From Flavobacterium cerinum (GTDB taxonomy: Bacteria; Bacteroidota; Bacteroidia; Flavobacteriales; Flavobacteriaceae): 64,000 bases of DNA. The DNA lies in assembly GCF_004028155.1 (NCBI RefSeq), contig NZ_SBII01000003.1, positions 1 through 64,000 of the forward strand. The letters are read 5' to 3'. A model generated the notes under the pieces. It saw only the letters and a list, made by a program, of their open reading frames with translations. It was not told the DNA's origin and did not search any database. Each line of letters starts with the position of its first letter. The stretch's first letter is position 1. Below, piece after piece: positions 1 through 9,443 of this stretch. The translations under genes and the position numbers were made by a program.

Positions 1-2618
1 GGCGTCTCATGAACTGTTACAACTACATTGCCTAAAGAAGCCTGGATAGCCTGGATAACAGGATCAAGGTTATAAACACCAAAACCGTCGTTGTTCGTAT
101 CACAGATCTCAAGCGGTGCAGGAACTGCAGCTATTGGCGCTGGGATAACTTCTAATACCACAGGGGTAATAGTGAAACAACCCGTAGCAATATCGGAAAC
201 ACGTGCGTAGATCGTGGTTGGTGCTGTGGTATAAAAGTCAGGAAGGTTATCTGTTCCTCCTGCTTCTGCTTCTGTGATACCTGTATAATATTTTACAGTG
301 TAAATTGTTGAAGTGGAAGTAAGTCCCTGGCTGATTTGCGGCAGGTTGAACTTTCCTTGTCCCTGCAGTTCTTCACAGGCGTAGAACGGCTGTAAATTAG
401 AATTTATACCAGGTAGTGGATTTACTTTTATCACAAAACTTACTTCGCTCTTACAACCGGAATTATTTGTGGTAGATACATAAATAGTTTGCTGGTTTGA
501 TATGGTATTGGTAAAGTTCGTTGGGTCGGCTATCGCTACTCTTGTCCCTGCGCTTTGATACTCATATGTTAGTGTCAGTCCCGGGGTTGAAGTAATTGAT
601 GGGTACATCGAAGTCAAATCAAAACTCTCGAATCCATCACCCGGGTTATTGTAATCGCATTGTTTGTAAACGGGAATATTTGTGTTTAAAGGCGGCTGAC
701 CATTAACAACAAGATCAAGGCTCCCTCCTGCTTTACAATCCGGAGCTGCAGGGTCTGCTGCCTGGAAGTATACTGTTTCTCCACCCGGAGTGGTATTGGT
801 ATAATTTGTTGGAGTAGTGATCGGGATATTGTTATTTAGATCGGATTGTGTTTTATAAAAAGTTACACTAAGTCCGTTAGCACCATTGGTGATTTCTGGA
901 ATAGACTGGGTAAGGTCAAAATGGGAAATACCGCTGCCCGGTGTTTCTTCACAAGCTTCCTGGTCATCGGGATCAGTAACTTCTGCCGTCGGATTTACTG
1001 TTACCGTAAAGGTCGTCAGATCATAACAGTCATTGGCATTACTGGTAACTCGTGCATAAATTGTCTGAGGATTGCTCGTATTGGTATAATTCTGTGGCAA
1101 TGCCATGTTTTCTGCCCTGGCATCATCCTCACTTGCGTAATAAGCAACACTATAGTCTGCTGACGGTTGGGTGCCTAAGATAGTAGCAGTCTGGTTTGAA
1201 AGGGTAAACTGCGCAAAACCGTCATTGGGCAAAACATCGCAGGTGATCAGGTTGCTCGGTTTATTCGCTACAGGGCTCGCAATGATAGTAACCATATTGG
1301 TCAGGGTAATGCTGTATCCTACGTCTGTAGTCAGGGTAACCGTTACCGTATACGTCCCCGGAATAGCATAAATATGGCTTGGCTGTATTGTCGTGGAAGT
1401 ATTGTTTGCTCCCGAGCCCGGATCGCCAAAGTTCCAGCTTGCCGTGGCAATGTTAGAACGGCTAATGATCTCCATTTGGGTTGGCTGTTTTGCACATAGG
1501 TCTTTAAAGCCTAATTCGAATTGGAAGTAAGAAGTAAGGAAATTTGGCAAACCAAAACCACTTTTGGTATTAGGTGAAAGTAATGTAGCATCCTGTATAA
1601 AATTACAGCCCAATCCTAAAATGCCCGGATTATTAATGACGCTCAGAAAATTTAAATTATACCGTGCCGCATATACCTTTCCATCAATACCCAACTGAAG
1701 TGCTCCATGCTGAATACCTGAAGCCATAATTAATTCAGATGCCTGTATCGCAGCAAGATTAGATTGTGTAATATCATATTGTCTAATCCCTCCCGAAGAA
1801 GAGGCATACAAAACCTTACTGTCGGCAGAAAATTCAACACCATATACTGATGAGGAAGTAATTTTTTGAGCATTGCTGATGATACCTCCAGACGCATCAA
1901 AATCATATAACTCGAGCCCCGACAGTGCAACCTGCTTTGCCGAGGCTAGCTTTTTTCCATTTGGAGATGTTTTTAAGTATCCCGCGGTGCTTCCAGCTCC
2001 AAACATTATCGTAGCAACCTCTCCAACTGCGCTAACTACAGGTACAGTAGAAACTCCTCCGGCCGTGACCAAATAGGCTAAAAATTCGTTAGTTCCATAA
2101 ACATGGGCTATCACCCAAATATCTTCTCCATTGGCATGAAAAGCGGCTGTCATCTTCTCTGTTGTGGGGGTACTTAATTGGATATTTTTTTCAGTTGCTA
2201 CTACTCCTCCAAGCCCACCATCAAGAGTCATATCCACAACCGTATAAGCCAATCCTCTTACCTCTCCTTGATAATCCTGTGTAAAAATATAATATCTGTC
2301 CGGATTTCCTGGCTGCGGGATAATTATGGCTCCCTGAGTTGTACTTTCATGTCCCCAGAGGCCAGCTCCGTTAGGCATTAAAACGTGATTTGCATTATAA
2401 ACTCTAACGCCATCAGTATAAAACAAAAGATTGCCGTCACTATCCGAAATACTGGCACACGCTTCTTCTGAAGACAATTGACCATTTTGAGAAATAGGGG
2501 AACCAGAATTAAAATCCAATCCTGCATTAAAGCCAAAATACCAATTGGCAGCCTCCCGCTGTGCGGTTAAAGACGCAGACGCAACTACGAAAAATAGTAT
2601 AAAAAGTTTTTTTATCAT
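1..2618 (-). CDS. T9SS-type surface protein with PKD domain, C-terminus cut off by window edge
   Basis: The minus-strand frame is open from an ATG at 2616-2618 to the window edge, so the C-terminus is missing. The product begins with a signal peptide (MIKKLFILFFVVASASLTAQ) and a motif NWYFG..AGLDF typical of Bacteroidota surface proteins. The first 350 or so residues resemble the N-terminal half of the gene at 2954-5455 and include SDSDGNLLFYTDGV and MTLDGGLGGV. A PKD-like domain follows (WNFGDPGSG...TYTVTVTL), then several units of about 95 residues of the form C(D/E)..DGF..F.LT...I....YT..YY. Paralogues of this layout end in a gliding-motility-associated type B sorting domain, which is expected beyond the window. 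It is inferred to be secreted by T9SS. It lies downstream of the small gene at 2648-2929 and may share its transcript. The exact role is unknown. Confidence 0.85.
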   Translation of the reverse strand, partial: MIKKLFILFFVVASASLTAQREAANWYFGFNAGLDFNSGSPISQNGQLSSEEACASISDSDGNLLFYTDGVRVYNANHVLMPNGAGLWGHESTTQGAIIIPQPGNPDRYYIFTQDYQGEVRGLAYTVVDMTLDGGLGGVVATEKNIQLSTPTTEKMTAAFHANGEDIWVIAHVYGTNEFLAYLVTAGGVSTVPVVSAVGEVATIMFGAGSTAGYLKTSPNGKKLASAKQVALSGLELYDFDASGGIISNAQKITSSSVYGVEFSADSKVLYASSSGGIRQYDITQSNLAAIQASELIMASGIQHGALQLGIDGKVYAARYNLNFLSVINNPGILGLGCNFIQDATLLSPNTKSGFGLPNFLTSYFQFELGFKDLCAKQPTQMEIISRSNIATASWNFGDPGSGANNTSTTIQPSHIYAIPGTYTVTVTLTTDVGYSITLTNMVTIIASPVANKPSNLITCDVLPNDGFAQFTLSNQTATILGTQPSADYSVAYYASEDDARAENMALPQNYTNTSNPQTIYARVTSNANDCYDLTTFTVTVNPTAEVTDPDDQEACEETPGSGISHFDLTQSIPEITNGANGLSVTFYKTQSDLNNNIPITTPTNYTNTTPGGETVYFQAADPAAPDCKAGGSLDLVVNGQPPLNTNIPVYKQCDYNNPGDGFESFDLTSMYPSITSTPGLTLTYEYQSAGTRVAIADPTNFTNTISNQQTIYVSTTNNSGCKSEVSFVIKVNPLPGINSNLQPFYACEELQGQGKFNLPQISQGLTSTSTIYTVKYYTGITEAEAGGTDNLPDFYTTAPTTIYARVSDIATGCFTITPVVLEVIPAPIAAVPAPLEICDTNNDGFGVYNLDPVIQAIQASLGNVVVTVHET

Positions 2619-2647
2619 CTTCTTTTGGAGATCCTCAACTATCTCAA

Positions 2648-2929
2648 TTATAAATTGTCGAATATATTGGCTTTGTAGCCTTTTGATGCTACCGCCTCCC
2701 AAGAGGCTAGCTTTAAAAAATTTCCCGGATTTGGAATATAGCACCAGCATTTTAACAGGAAACCTTTTTTTCCAAAATGCGCCCAGTGGCCTTCTTCAAA
2801 ATCATAATAACCCAATTCCACATGCTGTGATTCTGCCCCGTAAATAATGACAGTACAACTAAAACTGGTATCACTCGAATCAGGAAGTGGCGTTTGCGAC
2901 ATCGGATAAAACTCCGTATTATCTTCCAT
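2648..2929 (-). CDS. Small DUF551-like protein
   Basis: This 93-residue ORF lies between two large T9SS genes on the same strand, 24 bp after the upstream one and 29 bp before the next. It has no signal peptide and no membrane segment. The pattern TPLPDSS...VIIYG....ELGYYDFEEGHW....WCYIPNP resembles the short DUF551 fold (W..LP....VL...., ..GYY....W, hW..LP.P), common in phage and small hypothetical proteins. That match is by eye and tentative. The tight spacing suggests co-transcription with its secreted neighbours, though the lack of an export signal means it would stay in the cytoplasm. Function unknown. Confidence 0.65.
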   Translation of the reverse strand: MEDNTEFYPMSQTPLPDSSDTSFSCTVIIYGAESQHVELGYYDFEEGHWAHFGKKGFLLKCWCYIPNPGNFLKLASWEAVASKGYKANIFDNL

Positions 2930-2953
2930 GAGTCTGTATAAAATAATTCATCA

Positions 2954-5455
2954 TTAGCTTTTTCGAATCACATATACCCAACCTGTTTTGCTCTCTCCAT
3001 TGTTCAATTGCAACATGTAATAATACGTTGCATCGGGAAGATCATTGCCGTTATCCGACTGTCCATGCCATTCATCAGAATAATTCTTTTTGCTGAAGAC
3101 GATTTTTCCATATCGATTAAATATTTTCAGCTCTGAAACATCAAAGGATGACAAATCAAAACTATCGTTTTTTCCATCGCCATTTGGAGAAATGCCTTTT
3201 GGGATCTCGCAGCCTAATTTTTGTAATGTTAAACCATAAATGGCTGCACACCCTTCGGCATCTTCAGCACGTACAAATATAGATTCTTCATTTTGTGGGA
3301 CATATTTTGAAGCATTAGCAATTGCATTTAACTTCTCAATAGCGTTTTGCTCACTCGTATAAAAAGACAGTATTTGACCTTGCCCTAATTTATTTCCGAT
3401 TTCAATTAGATCATAAGGCACACATCCTTCCATCATAAGTATTTCACCAGAAACAGAGGGTTGCGGAACTGAGATCTCAAAAGACACTACGGCAGAGGAA
3501 CAGCCAGTAAGCGTATTTATTACGATAGCATATACCAATTGTCCTGTTGAAGTAAAAGCAGAAGGCTGGCTAATTGGATTATTCGATTCAATATCTGCCA
3601 TATCATCAAAATAGGCTACCGCCAATCCATCGCTATTTTGGCCTTGCAGAATCAATACATCCTGCTGTGTAAGGTCGAAAATTGCCGAAGTTGTATCTGA
3701 ACATTTTGCAATATTTAACGGAACGTTTGCTAGGGGAAGCTTCGAGGCAATAAGTACAAAGGAAAGTTGTACGCTGCAACCTGTTTCATTATTGGCTACC
3801 ATCGCAAAAACAGTTTGTCCCGGAGTTGAAAAATTCTGTGGGTTATCGATTGGATTATCCGTAGCAATATCCTGCTCGTTGGAGTAATATGTTATTGTAA
3901 ACAATTCAGGGTTTTGTCCATTTAATATGTCCGAATTAAAGGCAGTCAAGTCGAATGTTGTATTTCCGTAGCTATCAGTACATTGTGACAAACCATCTCC
4001 CGGAACTAAAACTACCGGAAGAGGATTTATTACAACCTCCGTAGTAGCAGTTTGTATCGCTCCATTACTTGTTATCGTTGCCGTTACTGTGTATGTGCCG
4101 GCGGTGTTGTAAGTGTGCGTAGGTAAAAGGTCGGTAGACGTATTGGTTGAGCTTGCAGTGTCGCCAAAATCCCATGATATTGATGTTATTCCCGGGATAC
4201 GCAGTGTAGAAAAAGCGATTTCAGCACCTGAACAGGTTCCTCCTTCGTATAAAATACCCGATTCAAAGTAGTCCTGGATAAAACCTGGCAGCCCCGCACC
4301 TCTTTCTATTTTAACACCTTGTAAATCTCCAATACCCTGTAAATTAACGCCACATGCTATACCTGGATTATTCGGATATCCTATCTCAACAAGATTATTA
4401 TTGAAAACTAAATAGATTTTCCCATTAGGGCCTGCCTGAATAGCACTCATACGGTTGACGCCCATCTCCTCCTCTCCGAAATCAGCGAGAACGGTTTCGG
4501 ATGCCAAAATTTGCTCTGCATTATCACTTTCAAGGTCATATTGACGAAGTTTACCAGGCATTGTCTCTCCAACATAAAGGAATCTACTGTTCGGTGAAAA
4601 TTCCACTCCATACCCCATCCAGCCGAACTGTACTGCCAGACTGAGGTTAATTGGATTCGATAGCTGGCCGGTGGCTGAATCAAAATCGAACACTTCCAAT
4701 AATGGATCAAAAAATAGAACATTAATAAAGGCAACTCTTTTTCCATCGGGAGAGGCTTTCATCTGTCCATAACTTTGCCATATTGCCTCACCAGCTGCAC
4801 TAACAACAGGAATTGTTGAAACGCCACTTGCCGAAACTAAAAATGCTTTAAAAAAATTGCTTGGGCCGTCGTTGCCCCATGCGTTTCCAGCATGTGTTAG
4901 TAACCAAATTTGTTCTCCATCGGCGTGATAAACGGCTGTTATTTTCTCGCCTGACGGAGCGGCAAGAAGAATGTTTTTGTTTGAAGTGACAGCACCTAAT
5001 CCACCATTTAAGTTCATGTCAATCTCAGAATAATAATACCCTGAAGATGGGGCATTAGGGTCGTAAATTTGCTGTTCTCCATTATTTGTTGAAAAAACAT
5101 AGTAAAGACCTTCATTACCAGGTTTGGGGATAATTAATCCCGATTGTGTAGACGAAATTTCTCCTAATAAGCCTTGCCCATTATCCATAACCTCGTGGTT
5201 CTTATTCCAGACCGTTACTCCGTCGCTATAGAAAAGGAGATTTCCGGCACTATCAGATATTGCTCCATAACCTTCAAAAAACTCATTTGGCCCTCCATCT
5301 ACTAACTGGAGAGGCGAAGTAGAAAAATTTAGTCCAAGGTCATACCCTGGCCAATTATAAGCCTCTTTACCAGTCCAGAGGCCATTTTGAAATTGAGCCT
5401 GTAAACTGCAGTTAATTAAAAAAAGAAGTGTAACCAGTAGTAATTGTTTTTTCAT
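2954..5455 (-). CDS. Gliding-motility-type (T9SS type B) surface protein with PKD domain
   Basis: An 833-residue predicted secreted protein. It has a signal peptide (residues 1-20, MKKQLLLVTLLFLINCSLQA). The N-terminal half (about 25-400) looks like a WD/propeller-like region with DSAGNLLFYSDGV and SPDGKRVAF. A PKD domain lies at about 410-475 (WDFGDTASS...HTYNTAGTYTVTATI). Two units of about 95 residues start near 488 and 585 (CTDSYGNTTFDLT, CSDTTSAIFDLT). The last 85 residues are a classic gliding-motility-associated C-terminal domain (GISPNGDGKNDSF, LKIFNRYGKIVF, W.G....G..LP..TYYY). That domain directs T9SS export and cell-surface attachment. It is the paralogue of the partial gene at 1-2618. 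The ligand or function of this particular protein cannot be read from the sequence. Confidence 0.9.
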   Translation of the reverse strand: MKKQLLLVTLLFLINCSLQAQFQNGLWTGKEAYNWPGYDLGLNFSTSPLQLVDGGPNEFFEGYGAISDSAGNLLFYSDGVTVWNKNHEVMDNGQGLLGEISSTQSGLIIPKPGNEGLYYVFSTNNGEQQIYDPNAPSSGYYYSEIDMNLNGGLGAVTSNKNILLAAPSGEKITAVYHADGEQIWLLTHAGNAWGNDGPSNFFKAFLVSASGVSTIPVVSAAGEAIWQSYGQMKASPDGKRVAFINVLFFDPLLEVFDFDSATGQLSNPINLSLAVQFGWMGYGVEFSPNSRFLYVGETMPGKLRQYDLESDNAEQILASETVLADFGEEEMGVNRMSAIQAGPNGKIYLVFNNNLVEIGYPNNPGIACGVNLQGIGDLQGVKIERGAGLPGFIQDYFESGILYEGGTCSGAEIAFSTLRIPGITSISWDFGDTASSTNTSTDLLPTHTYNTAGTYTVTATITSNGAIQTATTEVVINPLPVVLVPGDGLSQCTDSYGNTTFDLTAFNSDILNGQNPELFTITYYSNEQDIATDNPIDNPQNFSTPGQTVFAMVANNETGCSVQLSFVLIASKLPLANVPLNIAKCSDTTSAIFDLTQQDVLILQGQNSDGLAVAYFDDMADIESNNPISQPSAFTSTGQLVYAIVINTLTGCSSAVVSFEISVPQPSVSGEILMMEGCVPYDLIEIGNKLGQGQILSFYTSEQNAIEKLNAIANASKYVPQNEESIFVRAEDAEGCAAIYGLTLQKLGCEIPKGISPNGDGKNDSFDLSSFDVSELKIFNRYGKIVFSKKNYSDEWHGQSDNGNDLPDATYYYMLQLNNGESKTGWVYVIRKS

Positions 5456-5696
5456 CGTCTTTAAGATTTTAATTATCGTGAATTATTATAATCAACTTAT
5501 GTGTTCTCCATTTCAAAAAGCTTTGGATCTAGAAAATTGAACACACGTAGCCCGAAACAAATATTGCTAATTACAGCACAATAATTATATTTTAAAGGGT
5601 GAATTATAGAGTCGCTACTAGTGAAATTTAAGGTCGTTTTTAAAAATAATTAACTGAAAGCCTTATAAAACAATGATTTAACTTTATTAGACATGA
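5456..5696. other. Intergenic region upstream of the T9SS gene cluster
   Basis: 241 bp of AT-rich DNA between the regulator at 5697-7358 and the surface-protein gene starting at 5455, both on the minus strand. It should hold the surface-protein promoter, but I found no clean CAAAnnTA (reverse of TAnnTTTG) box and no strong hairpin. No ORF is credible here. Confidence 0.5.
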
Positions 5697-7358
5697 TTAG
5701 ACTTTAACTGCTCTGGTTAAATTTGAATTATCCAGCTTTAAAAGATATTCATACAAAGAAGCGTCCTCATCAAGCCCCATTTTTTGCCTTACGCGTTGTT
5801 TTCGTTTATTGGCCGCGTTGTAGGTCACATTAAAAATATTGCCGATTTCCTTGATGTCAAGATTTAGAAATACACAGCAAATAAGGCGGATGTCTTTGCC
5901 ATTAAGTTCAGGGTGCGTTTCTTTTACCGTTTTAATAAAGGCGGGATTTACTTTTTCAAAGTGTGAAATAAAATCCTCCCAGCCAGCATCGCTTTTTAAA
6001 TGGTTCTTTAGCGACTTTATATGATTGGAAACAGAAGCGTTTTTAGATATTTCCGGAACTAAACTCAGTGCATTGATTGACTTTTCAATAAGCTCATTGC
6101 GAATTGACAGGTATAAAGCCTTGGCCGAAAGTTCGCGGTTCTTTTCTGCAATTGTGTTCTTTAGCTTTTCGCGCTTTAATTGTTCCTTTGCCTTAATGGT
6201 ATCAAGATCTTTGCTCTTTTGTTCGAGCTTAAGATTAATAATGGTTTTTTCCTGCCGCTGTCGTGTAATTTTATGGCGCAAGCCGCGGTATAAAAAAATA
6301 GTAATAACAATACTTAGCACAATAACGGCGATGAAAAAATTACGCTCCAACTGCTGTCTTTGAGTTTTAGCCTGCAATGCATTCCTGTAATCCTGAACCC
6401 TGAGTTTTATTTTATTGCTTTCAAAAAGTCCGCGGTTCACCAATACTCTTAGTGCATCTTTTTCAATGATGACTGAATCTTTGTACTGGGAGGATAATAC
6501 AAACTCATTGTTTTTAAAATAGAGCCGTGATAAGGCTGCATATAATTCTATACGATCCTTTTTTTCTATGGTGCTTTGCAATCCTTTTTTTGAATATAAA
6601 ATTGCCAATTCCATTTTATTTTGTTTCTCGTATAAGTGTGTAAGCGTTTTAGCAATGCATATATAACAGCCAGAAGCTTTTTTTTCTTCTACTTCATCTA
6701 GCAATTTCTTTCCTATTTTTTCTGCCTCGGCGATCTTTCCCTCTGAAATTAAAACGTCTGCATAATTAATTTGCCACTTTTGCTCGACTTCTTTAGTTTT
6801 TGGAATATCCCTGACTTCCATTAAATACTTTTTAGCCTGCGAAAAATTGCCTAATATACTATATATGTGACACAAATTAGTCCCCGAATAAACGATAAGG
6901 TCCTCTGATTTCAGTTCTTTCGCCTCTTTATATGCCTTTAACATATATTCTAAAGCAATACTATTATCATTTTCAAATGAATATATGAGAGCAATATTGA
7001 TCAATGCCTTGAGCCGGTTTTCTTTTCCTTTATCGTTTTCTGTAGCATATTTAAGTGCATCTTTATAATAGCCTAAAGCTTCACCATAATTAGAAAGGTT
7101 TGCATAATTAGCCGCTATATTGAATTTTATAACGAAAAGTTTGTCTTTCCAATGTACTTTTTCAGCAAGGAGTTCCGCTTTGGTCAAGTATTCCAAAGCT
7201 GTATTATAATGGCCTTTGGAGCCTTCTTTTATTCCGAGATCAAATAATCTTAAGCATTCTTTTGAAGGTACCTGATCCTTGTTAGTAGCTAAAGCTGTTT
7301 CATTAACCAATAGCAAAATAAACAAGCTAAAAAACTTAAAAATAGTAACGCTCTTCAT
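5697..7358 (-). CDS. TPR - transmembrane - HTH transcriptional regulator
   Basis: A 553-residue protein of a layout common in Bacteroidota. It has a signal peptide (1-24), a periplasmic tetratricopeptide-repeat region (about 30-330, e.g. ALEYLTKAELLAEKV and EALGYYKDALKYA), one transmembrane helix (about 336-357, FFIAVIVLSIVITIFLY), a charged coiled coil (about 358-410), and a C-terminal LuxR/GerE-like helix-turn-helix (about 490-540, DIRLICCVFLNLDIKEIGNI..TYNAANKRKQRVRQKMG). It probably senses something in the periplasm through the TPRs and regulates transcription through the cytoplasmic HTH. No kinase or receiver domain is present. It lies immediately upstream of the surface-protein genes on the same strand and may control them (inference from position). 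Confidence 0.85.
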   Translation of the reverse strand: MKSVTIFKFFSLFILLLVNETALATNKDQVPSKECLRLFDLGIKEGSKGHYNTALEYLTKAELLAEKVHWKDKLFVIKFNIAANYANLSNYGEALGYYKDALKYATENDKGKENRLKALINIALIYSFENDNSIALEYMLKAYKEAKELKSEDLIVYSGTNLCHIYSILGNFSQAKKYLMEVRDIPKTKEVEQKWQINYADVLISEGKIAEAEKIGKKLLDEVEEKKASGCYICIAKTLTHLYEKQNKMELAILYSKKGLQSTIEKKDRIELYAALSRLYFKNNEFVLSSQYKDSVIIEKDALRVLVNRGLFESNKIKLRVQDYRNALQAKTQRQQLERNFFIAVIVLSIVITIFLYRGLRHKITRQRQEKTIINLKLEQKSKDLDTIKAKEQLKREKLKNTIAEKNRELSAKALYLSIRNELIEKSINALSLVPEISKNASVSNHIKSLKNHLKSDAGWEDFISHFEKVNPAFIKTVKETHPELNGKDIRLICCVFLNLDIKEIGNIFNVTYNAANKRKQRVRQKMGLDEDASLYEYLLKLDNSNLTRAVKV

Positions 7359-7593
7359 AATAATGATTTGAGAATTTAAGTTGAAAGTAATAACATTCGC
7401 ATAAGTTAGTAAACTGTAAAAAAACTAAAAATTTAAATACCGTAAAAATAAGTACTCAAAATTATGGGCTCTTGTTTTAGTTTATATTTCGCAAGATTAA
7501 CATAAATTTTGTTCTAATTAACAATAAATTATTACTTTTATTATTAGATCTCAAAACGCAATCCATTAACTTTTGGTTAAGCTGCTGTTTTTA
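7359..7593. other. AT-rich intergenic region
   Basis: 235 bp between the start of the TPR-HTH regulator (minus) and the IS remnant. It should contain the regulator's promoter. No convincing promoter box, hairpin or ORF was found. Confidence 0.4.
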
Positions 7594-7808
7594 GGTTCTG
7601 TCACATCTGTTTGTAAAGATCCAGGATATTGGAGCACTCTAATTTAGGCTGCCTGTTTAGAGAATGATTTGAACATAGTAATCCCAGGATTAATTATCTG
7701 ATTCATTATCAACATGTGTACAACTTCAATTCCATTCAAAGTACGTTTAGCCGATTCAAAACTTTTAAAGCCTAAACCGTTTTGTATCCTCCTTTTAGTC
7801 CATAAGTT
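7594..7808 (-). pseudogene. IS6-family transposase remnant (C-terminal end)
   Basis: Read on the minus strand, the stretch ending at a stop codon at 7644-7646 encodes about 50 residues including TKRRIQNGLGFKSFESAKRT and LNGIEVVHML. This matches the conserved C-terminus of IS6/IS26-type DDE transposases (RR...LGFKSF.SA..TL.GIE..HM). No 5' part of the gene is present. Beyond the stop, GGTTCTGTCACA at 7594-7605 has the form expected of an IS6 terminal repeat, about 50 bp from the stop as in intact elements. This is a dead relic and a sign of past mobile-element activity at the border of the accessory stretch to its right. The family call is from motif recognition. Confidence 0.65.
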
Positions 7809-7841
7809 ACAATATACTACAAGGAAAAATATAAGTTGCTT

Positions 7842-7871
7842 TTTGATTCAGGTTTGTTTTTTATAACTTTG
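7842..7871 (+). promoter_or_regulatory. Bacteroidota promoter of the AraC regulator
   Basis: TTTG (7842-7845), an 18-bp spacer, then TAACTTTG (7864-7871) match the Bacteroidota -33/-7 consensus TTTG...TAnnTTTG. The ATG at 7876 lies only 4 bp after the -7 box, so the predicted transcription start falls at or next to the start codon, which implies a leaderless mRNA. Confidence 0.65.
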
Positions 7872-7875
7872 TTAA

Positions 7876-8751
7876 ATGCAAAGTAAAATTATACGTTCGG
7901 TTTCTGAATTCAATACTGAATTAAAACTAAAAGGATTTAATACTTTCCAGATAGAAAGTGATGGTAATTCAACACGCAATTACAGTAGAAAGGATTTTTA
8001 TAAAATTTGCCTAACTACTGGAAAGAGTATTGTTCATTATGCTGATAAAAGCTTTAATGCAGAGGGAACTATTTTGTTTTTTGGCAATCCTCACATTCCT
8101 TATTCCTGGGAGACAATCTCAACAAGCTACGTAGGTTATACCTGTTTGTTTTCAGAAGAGTTCTTGAAATCAGATCGTTCTGAAAGTTTACAGCATTCTT
8201 CCTTATTTAAGATTGGAGGTACACCTATTTTGAAAATAACAGAGGAACAGCGAAATTTTCTGAACACACTCTTCTGTAAAATGATGGATGAACAACAAAC
8301 GGATTATGCTTATAAAGATGACTTGATTCGAAATTACATTAATTTGATAATTCACGAGGCGCTTAAAATGCAACCTTCTGATAATTATACAAACAGCAAT
8401 AATGCTCAATCCCGAATTACATCCGTTTTTTTAGAGTTATTGGAAAGGCAATTCCCAATTGAAACCAGTGAACGACCACTGGAATTAAAAACTGCACAGG
8501 ATTATTCTAACGCTTTATCTCTTCATATAAATTATCTCAACCGAGCTGTGAAAGGAGTTACAGGAAAGTCTACAACGACTCATATTTCAGAACGAATTAT
8601 TAGTGAAGCAAAGGCACTGCTGCAACACACTGATTGGAATATTGCAGAAATAGCATATGCACTTGGTTTTGAATATCCAACTTACTTTAATAATTTTTTC
8701 AAGAAAAATACCGGAACAAATCCAAAAAAATTCCGTTTAAATTTAGTTTGA
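7876..8751 (+). CDS. AraC-family transcriptional regulator
   Basis: 291 residues. The N-terminal half is a cupin-like ligand-sensing domain (FYKICLTTGKSIVHYADKSF, then FGNPHIPYSWE). The C-terminal 100 residues are an AraC/XylS double HTH (LSLHINYLNRAVKGVTGKS, then NIAEIAYALGFEYPTYFNNF, FFKKNTGTNPKKFR). This architecture is typical of Flavobacteriia regulators next to small stress or detoxification genes. The acetyltransferase and hydrolase downstream on the same strand are the natural candidate targets. A -7 box ending 4 bp before the ATG argues either for leaderless translation or for a start further in; no convincing internal ATG exists near the N-terminus. Confidence 0.9.
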   Translation: MQSKIIRSVSEFNTELKLKGFNTFQIESDGNSTRNYSRKDFYKICLTTGKSIVHYADKSFNAEGTILFFGNPHIPYSWETISTSYVGYTCLFSEEFLKSDRSESLQHSSLFKIGGTPILKITEEQRNFLNTLFCKMMDEQQTDYAYKDDLIRNYINLIIHEALKMQPSDNYTNSNNAQSRITSVFLELLERQFPIETSERPLELKTAQDYSNALSLHINYLNRAVKGVTGKSTTTHISERIISEAKALLQHTDWNIAEIAYALGFEYPTYFNNFFKKNTGTNPKKFRLNLV

Positions 8752-8803
8752 TTTTCTTAATTATAGGTTTGATTCTTGTTACTATGCGAACTGGGTTCTG
8801 ACA

Positions 8804-8811
8804 TAGCTTTG
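8804..8811 (+). promoter_or_regulatory. -7 promoter box of the acetyltransferase/hydrolase pair
   Basis: TAGCTTTG matches TAnnTTTG and lies 24 bp before the ATG at 8836. Just upstream, GAACTGGGTTC (8788-8798) is a short inverted repeat (GAAC/GTTC with 3-bp spacer) that could be the AraC operator. That last point is speculative. Confidence 0.5.
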
Positions 8812-8835
8812 TATTTGTAATTAATGTAAAGAAAT

Positions 8836-9414
8836 ATGGAAACGGCAACTATTTTCACAAGAGACAAATCAGGCGAAACAATCCAGCTTAATGACCCTGA
8901 ATATCCAGAATTATTTAAGATTATTCAAAAAGCTATTCGTACTACTGGAAAACTAAATAATCTTGTTACGGATGATATGCAAGAAATCAATGCTATTTTT
9001 AGCGAACTAATTGGTAAGAAAGTAGATACTACTTTTTTCATCATTCCACCTTTCTATTCCGATTTTGGAGAAAATATAAACATCGGTAAAAATGTATTTG
9101 TTAATCACGCCTGTACATTTATGGATAGAGGCGGTATCACCATTGAGGACAATGTACTTATTGGTCCAAAAGTAAACCTAGTTACCACCAATCATCCTAT
9201 AAATCCTAGCGAAAGAAGAGCAACAATTTCCCAGCCGATATTAATAAAAAGAGGAGCCTGGATTGGTGTTGGTGCCACCATTCTTCCTGGTGTAACTATT
9301 GGTAAAAATTCTATTGTAGCTGCGGGTGCTGTAGTATCTAAAGATGTTCCTGATAATACTATTGTCGGTGGAATTCCCGCTAAGTTCATTAAATCAATTT
9401 CAGAAAATTATTAG
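8836..9414 (+). CDS. Sugar O-acetyltransferase, hexapeptide-repeat (LbH) family
   Basis: 192 residues with a mac-like N-terminal segment and a left-handed beta-helix of hexapeptide repeats (IGKNVFVNHACTF, ITIEDNVLIGPKVNL, IGVGATILPGVTIGKNSIVA, AGAVVSKDVPDNTIVGGIPA). The motif TTNHP carries the conserved histidine of the maltose/galactoside O-acetyltransferase group, which transfers acetyl from acetyl-CoA to a hydroxyl of a sugar or similar acceptor in the cytoplasm. The length matches the family. It is followed after 29 bp by the secreted hydrolase and preceded by the AraC regulator, so the three probably form one response unit. The natural acceptor is not determinable. Confidence 0.88.
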   Translation: METATIFTRDKSGETIQLNDPEYPELFKIIQKAIRTTGKLNNLVTDDMQEINAIFSELIGKKVDTTFFIIPPFYSDFGENINIGKNVFVNHACTFMDRGGITIEDNVLIGPKVNLVTTNHPINPSERRATISQPILIKRGAWIGVGATILPGVTIGKNSIVAAGAVVSKDVPDNTIVGGIPAKFIKSISENY

Positions 9415-9443
9415 GCTTTAAATATTCATTAAACACATACAAA

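Noticed and set aside
846..2381. Several short plus-strand ORFs (105, 66, 67, 67 aa) over the first T9SS gene
   Set aside because: They are antisense frames of the long minus-strand coding region, which has a proper signal peptide and PKD domain; none has a recognisable domain.
8794..8800. GGTTCTG as another IS6 end
   Set aside because: It lies in the spacer of the acetyltransferase promoter and only seven bases match; treated as chance.
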